Assembly: GCA_937891215.1 (NCBI GenBank)
Contig: CALAEU010000056.1
Location: 1-5,362 of the forward strand
Reading direction: 5' to 3'
Length of the DNA stretch: 5,362 nucleotides
DNA from: an uncultured Clostridia bacterium
GTDB taxonomy: Bacteria; Bacillota_A; Clostridia; Oscillospirales; Acutalibacteraceae
A model generated the notes under the pieces. It was not told the DNA's origin, did not search any database, and saw only the letters and a program-made list of their open reading frames with translations. The translations under genes and the position numbers were made by a program. Position 1 is the stretch's first letter; every line of letters starts with the position of its first letter. Shown here one piece after another: positions 4,752 through 5,362 of the stretch.

Positions 4752-5362
4752 CATTCCGCCGCCTTGTGCTGCCATAGCTGCTGCCTGAGCTGCATCTGCT
4801 GCTGGGTCTGGTTTATCTGTAACAAGACTTTCTGTTGTGAGTACCATTGCTGCTACAGATGAAGCATTCTGAAGAGCTGAACGAGTAACTTTAGTCGGGT
4901 CAAGAATACCAGCTTCTGCCATATCTGTAAATGTTTCAGTAGCAAAATCGTAACCGTAACCTGTTTTACCTGAACGAAGGATACCATCAATAATCACTGA
5001 ACCCTCAAGACCAGCATTTGCGGCAATCTGACGAACTGGTTCTTCAATAGCCTTAAGAACAATTTTTGCACCTGTTTTTTCGTCAAGGTCTTCGATTTTG
5101 TCAATATATTCTTTAAGAGCAGGAATTGCGTTAAGAAGTGCAACACCACCACCTGCAACATAACCTTCTTCAACAGCTGCTTTTGTTGCTGCAAGAGCGT
5201 CTTCAATTCTTAATTTCATTTCTTTCATTTCTGTTTCAGTAGCAGCACCTACGCGGATAACTGCAACACCACCAGAAAGTTTAGCAAGTCTTTCCTGAAG
5301 TTTTTCTCTGTCAAAATCAGATGTTGTTGTTTCAATCTGTGCTTTGATTTGTGCAACACGAG
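4746..5362 (-). CDS. groEL: 60-kDa chaperonin GroEL, C-terminal part (5' end beyond window)
   Basis: Chaperonin that forms a double-ring ATP-driven folding cage with GroES in the cytoplasm. The frame is open to the right edge and gives the last 204 residues of a protein normally near 540. It begins in the apical-to-intermediate region with [10 protein letters not shown], then [20 protein letters not shown] and [11 protein letters not shown]. It goes on through [16 protein letters not shown] and VAGGGVAL, and ends through [27 protein letters not shown] and [12 protein letters not shown]. Asp54 of this fragment, in RIEDAL, is the counterpart of E. coli Asp398, needed for ATP hydrolysis. The C-terminal tail is short: an Ala-rich [11 protein letters not shown] followed by GGGMY, instead of the repeated GGM tail of many GroELs. 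No frameshift is seen. The codon following GGM is TAT and the TAA stop lies within the palindrome at 4639-4751. groES would be expected upstream, outside the window. Confidence 0.97.
   Translation of the reverse strand, partial: RVAQIKAQIETTTSDFDREKLQERLAKLSGGVAVIRVGAATETEMKEMKLRIEDALAATKAAVEEGYVAGGGVALLNAIPALKEYIDKIEDLDEKTGAKIVLKAIEEPVRQIAANAGLEGSVIIDGILRSGKTGYGYDFATETFTDMAEAGILDPTKVTRSALQNASSVAAMVLTTESLVTDKPDPAADAAQAAAMAAQGGGMY

Noticed and set aside
4559..4825. Minus-strand open frame with Gln-rich start
   Set aside because: It is a frame-shifted reading of the groEL Ala/Met-rich C-terminus running through the palindrome and T2.
4994..5206. Minus-strand open frame of 70 codons
   Set aside because: Out-of-frame shadow of groEL with Leu/Gln/Lys-rich artefact composition.

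Overview
The window looks like a piece of chromosome from a low-GC, strictly anaerobic member of the Clostridia (Bacillota), probably an uncultured gut lineage. This rests on AT-rich DNA, strong AGGAG-type ribosome binding sites, an [FeFe]-hydrogenase maturation gene, a GroEL of ordinary bacterial type, and an AAA_14/DUF4143 ATPase of a kind common in gut anaerobes. The species cannot be named from the sequence alone.

Layout, left to right. Bases 1-1120 (minus strand) hold a hydrogenase-maturation operon: a small TM1266-type regulator gene followed, with an ATGA overlap, by hydE, which runs off the left edge. Both genes have the initiation codon at their right end. A 238-bp divergent intergenic region (1121-1358) carries an extended -10 promoter and an apparent leader with two hairpins for the hyd operon. 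It also holds phased TAACTAAA repeats, a small dyad and a good sigma-A promoter for the plus-strand MATE efflux gene (1359-2705). Next is a 120-residue protein (2779-3141, plus) with an N-terminal membrane helix and a C-terminal XRE/Cro helix-turn-helix, with its own apparent promoter.

Bases 3177-4618 form a distinct module: a bidirectional terminator, a 34-bp palindromic repeat, an AAA_14/DUF4143 ATPase gene on the minus strand, a second copy of the 34-bp repeat embedded in that gene's promoter, and a second terminator related in sequence to the first. From 4639 to 4751 lies a 113-bp imperfect palindrome that overlaps the stop codon of groEL. groEL occupies the rest of the window on the minus strand (4746-5362), with only its C-terminal 204 residues present.

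Functionally, hydE and the small regulator belong to H2 metabolism (assembly of the hydrogenase H-cluster), groEL to protein folding, and MATE to efflux. The XRE membrane protein may respond to a membrane or envelope state, and its position suggests but does not prove a link to the MATE pump. The most unusual items are non-coding: the paired repeats around the ATPase, the operator-like palindrome across its promoter, the terminator-like hairpin just before the ribosome binding site of the hyd operon, and the long palindrome at the end of groEL. No tRNA, rRNA, CRISPR array or transposase gene was seen.
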